Shown here: piece after piece, positions 7,692-8,942 of the stretch
How the letters are laid out: each line of letters starts with the position of its first letter
Position numbering within the stretch: the stretch's first letter is position 1
From: Oceanospirillaceae bacterium
Lineage (GTDB): Bacteria > Pseudomonadota > Gammaproteobacteria > Pseudomonadales > Balneatricaceae
NCBI GenBank assembly: GCA_003523085.1
Contig: DPHD01000048.1
Coordinates: 65,615-74,556, forward strand
Length of the DNA: 8,942 bases
Reading direction: 5' to 3'
The notes under the pieces: generated by a model
The model's database searches: none
The model's input: the letters and a program-made list of their open reading frames with translations, nothing else
Told to the model about the DNA's origin: nothing
Program-made: the position numbers and the translations under genes

Positions 7692-7723
7692 AGCTATAGT
7701 TCGATCAAAATCGAGCTATAGCT
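7692..7723. terminator. Strong 14-bp hairpin after the HlyD gene
   Basis: Arms 7692-7705 and 7710-7723 pair over 14 positions with one G-U pair around a CAAA loop, about 50 bases after the HlyD stop. Such a stable hairpin could end or protect the upstream transcript. No clear U-tract follows (TCTGTGCTTT), so it is not a canonical intrinsic terminator, and a regulator dyad or mRNA-stabilising structure is possible. Confidence 0.45.
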
Positions 7724-7748
7724 TCTGTGCTTTATGCTGAATTATGCA

Positions 7749-7754
7749 TATAAT
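7749..7754 (+). promoter_or_regulatory. Candidate -10 element for the adhesin gene
   Basis: A perfect TATAAT lies about 117 bases upstream of the adhesin start, within an AT-rich stretch. No good -35 hexamer sits 16-18 bases upstream (the region there reads TGTGCT), so an activator or a chance match are both possible. If real, the adhesin has a separate transcript with a long 5' leader that includes the hairpin at 7819-7852. Confidence 0.35.
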
Positions 7755-7818
7755 ATATTAAAAGTAATAAAATCGGCGCAAATTAAAAAAACATGTCTAT
7801 TCTTAGTTTCAAACAAAT

Positions 7819-7852
7819 CAAATAGTTCGATTTTTTGAAAAAGAGCTATTTG
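7819..7852 (+). promoter_or_regulatory. Leader hairpin upstream of the adhesin ribosome site
   Basis: CAAATAGTTC (7819-7828) pairs with GAGCTATTTG (7843-7852) over 10 positions with one G-U pair, around a 14-nt T- and A-rich loop. It ends seven bases before the AAAGGG ribosome site (7860-7865). Its half-sites (ATAGTTCGAT and GAGCTAT) are the same as those in the hairpin at 7692-7723, so the two are related. A role in leader folding or regulator binding is inference. Confidence 0.35.
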
Positions 7853-7870
7853 CCAACTTAAAGGGTAGAT

Positions 7871-8942
7871 ATGTCAAATTTGGTACAGTCAAGTCAACCG
7901 GAAGCCGTTTTTCAAAACTCACTGGCAGCGAATAACCCGCTCATTCTTGTGCGTGATAGCCAAGGTACCCAAGTGGTCGCACTGCAGTCAGGCCAAGCAC
8001 TCAACTTTGTTGCCCAACAAGGCAATCACTATCAAATACTCGCAAGTCAAAACGATGGTGTTGAATCCTTGCTCGATGACTTAATTGCCGTGCGAGAGGG
8101 CGATAACTTAGTTATTAATTATGCCAACGGAACACAATTGACAATCAATGGTTATTTCAGCATTTGTGCGGCGCAAGGTGAGCAAGAGCCGGATGCAAGC
8201 GTGTGTTCTGCCACGGTGGCAGGGGATGATGCCGCAGCGGGTCATACCATTGCTGCCAACACAAACGGCGCAGCGGTTGATACTCAAACCCCAGCCATCG
8301 TTTACGCCCACGGTGATCAGCAGGCATTGTTGGACATAGTGGGTGGGGACGTGGGCGATACCTCTTTATTGGCTACATACTTTTCCTCCCTTGCTGAACC
8401 TGCAGCGGCGGCAACCTTAGGATTGCCACTCATTTTAGGTGGCATAGGTGGTGCAGCCTCCCTAGCTGGTGGAGGTGGTGGTTCATCGACCGACGCCGAG
8501 CCAGCGCTTACCGAAGCAGGCGCCATCACTGCCATCAGTGATGCCGCCAAAGATAACGACGCGTCGGCGACGTCGCCGAGCGTAAGTGTGTATGCAACGG
8601 CCGGTGTTACCGGTGTTGATGCTGACAACTTACAGGGGTTAAATAACCTACTCAATACCGCCAGTATTAGCGACCAAGAAACCGATTCTAAAGCCGAAAT
8701 CCAAGCCCTAGTGGATGGCTACAATACCATTCAAGCGGCGGCTGACGGTAATGCAGACAATAGTGACCCACGCCCAAGCGTAGCCGATTACCTAGCGGTG
8801 GGTGTCACTGGTGTTGAAACAGGACCTATGCTCGAGTTGGTGGGCGACGCAGTAGATGGTAAGAACCCAGAAGATGTTGATACTCAAGAAGAAATCCAAA
8901 CGATTGCTGATGCAGCAAAAAGTGTTTTAGATGGTGCCGCCG
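7871..8942 (+). CDS. Large type I-secreted adhesin, BapA/LapA-like, N-terminal part
   Basis: The frame is open for 357 codons and leaves the window without a stop. ATG 7871 has AAAGGG (7860-7865) at good spacing. Residues about 1-95 resemble the BapA-prefix or retention-type N-terminal domain of giant biofilm adhesins (ILVRDSQGTQVVALQSG, then REGDNLVINYANGTQLTINGYF). Next come a short loop with C99 and C112, an Ala-rich stretch with AAAG at 121-124, then a hydrophobic and Gly-rich linker (TLGLPLILGGIGGAASLAGGGGGSS, about 183-207), as is usual before the repeat region. From residue 236 about 66-residue repeats begin: unit 1 at 236-301 (PSVSVYATAGVTGV) and unit 2 from 302 (PSVADYLAVGVTGV), each with an acidic D-T/S-x-x-EIQ-(A/T) segment; a partial earlier copy may lie at about 212-230. 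No Sec signal is present, as expected for type I cargo with a C-terminal signal off the window. Position next to the exporter makes it the natural substrate. Confidence 0.85.
   Translation, partial: MSNLVQSSQPEAVFQNSLAANNPLILVRDSQGTQVVALQSGQALNFVAQQGNHYQILASQNDGVESLLDDLIAVREGDNLVINYANGTQLTINGYFSICAAQGEQEPDASVCSATVAGDDAAAGHTIAANTNGAAVDTQTPAIVYAHGDQQALLDIVGGDVGDTSLLATYFSSLAEPAAAATLGLPLILGGIGGAASLAGGGGGSSTDAEPALTEAGAITAISDAAKDNDASATSPSVSVYATAGVTGVDADNLQGLNNLLNTASISDQETDSKAEIQALVDGYNTIQAAADGNADNSDPRPSVADYLAVGVTGVETGPMLELVGDAVDGKNPEDVDTQEEIQTIADAAKSVLDGAA
8576..8942 (+). repeat. About 198-bp (66-residue) degenerate adhesin repeats
   Basis: Two successive units start at 8576 and 8774 in the adhesin frame. 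They share PSV-x-x-Y-x-x-x-GVTGV at the start and an EIQ-containing helix about 40 residues later, followed by an Ala/Asp-rich end. The second is cut by the window edge. The DNA is diverged, so these are old protein repeats rather than recent duplications. More units probably follow outside the window. Confidence 0.65.

Noticed and set aside
8317..8655. 112-codon minus-strand open frame within the adhesin
   Set aside because: Low-complexity Ala/Pro product opposite the Gly/Ala-rich adhesin linker; a composition artefact.

Overview
The window looks like part of a gammaproteobacterial chromosome, probably from a marine or free-living relative of the Alteromonadales/Oceanospirillales. The protein families (periplasmic PCu(A)C copper chaperone, 5-formyl-THF cyclo-ligase, Can-type beta-carbonic anhydrase, LapBCE-type secretion operon with a BapA/LapA-like adhesin) support this. 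The base composition is moderate and intergenic regions are AT-rich. I cannot name the genus.

Left edge (1 to about 900): remnant of a mobile element. A small XRE-type HTH regulator (90-419) sits behind a tandem palindromic repeat. It is followed by the C-terminal catalytic part of a tyrosine recombinase that lacks its N-terminus and first active-site arginine and seems to have an extra frameshift. Just downstream, 851-897 holds short direct repeats and a dyad that could mark an attachment site or operator.

Middle (1047-2834): three ordinary housekeeping-type genes, namely a secreted copper chaperone (+), a convergent 5-formyltetrahydrofolate cyclo-ligase (-), and a beta-carbonic anhydrase (+) divergent from the latter.

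Right half (2983 to the window end): a type I secretion operon in the order TolC-like outer membrane protein, LapB/LssB-like ABC exporter with a degenerate C39 domain, and HlyD/LapC-like membrane fusion protein. The genes are joined by ATGA start/stop overlaps. After a 229-bp leader with two related hairpins and a likely promoter comes the start of a large adhesin that runs off the right edge. The adhesin has a BapA-prefix-like N-terminal module, a cysteine pair, a Gly-rich hydrophobic linker and about 66-residue repeats, and is the obvious cargo of the exporter.

The main oddity is that the exporter is broken as written. The ABC protein has a one-base frameshift near 5936, and the HlyD gene has in-frame TAG (6511) and TGA (6778) codons. 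All three lesions fall within about 845 bp, while TolC and the visible adhesin are open. Either the exporter is a recent pseudogene pair that strands its adhesin inside the cell, or this stretch is poor-quality sequence. I see no RNA gene, CRISPR array or complete insertion sequence. No clearly new system is evident; the best leads are the decayed exporter, the adhesin N-terminus and the paired leader hairpins.
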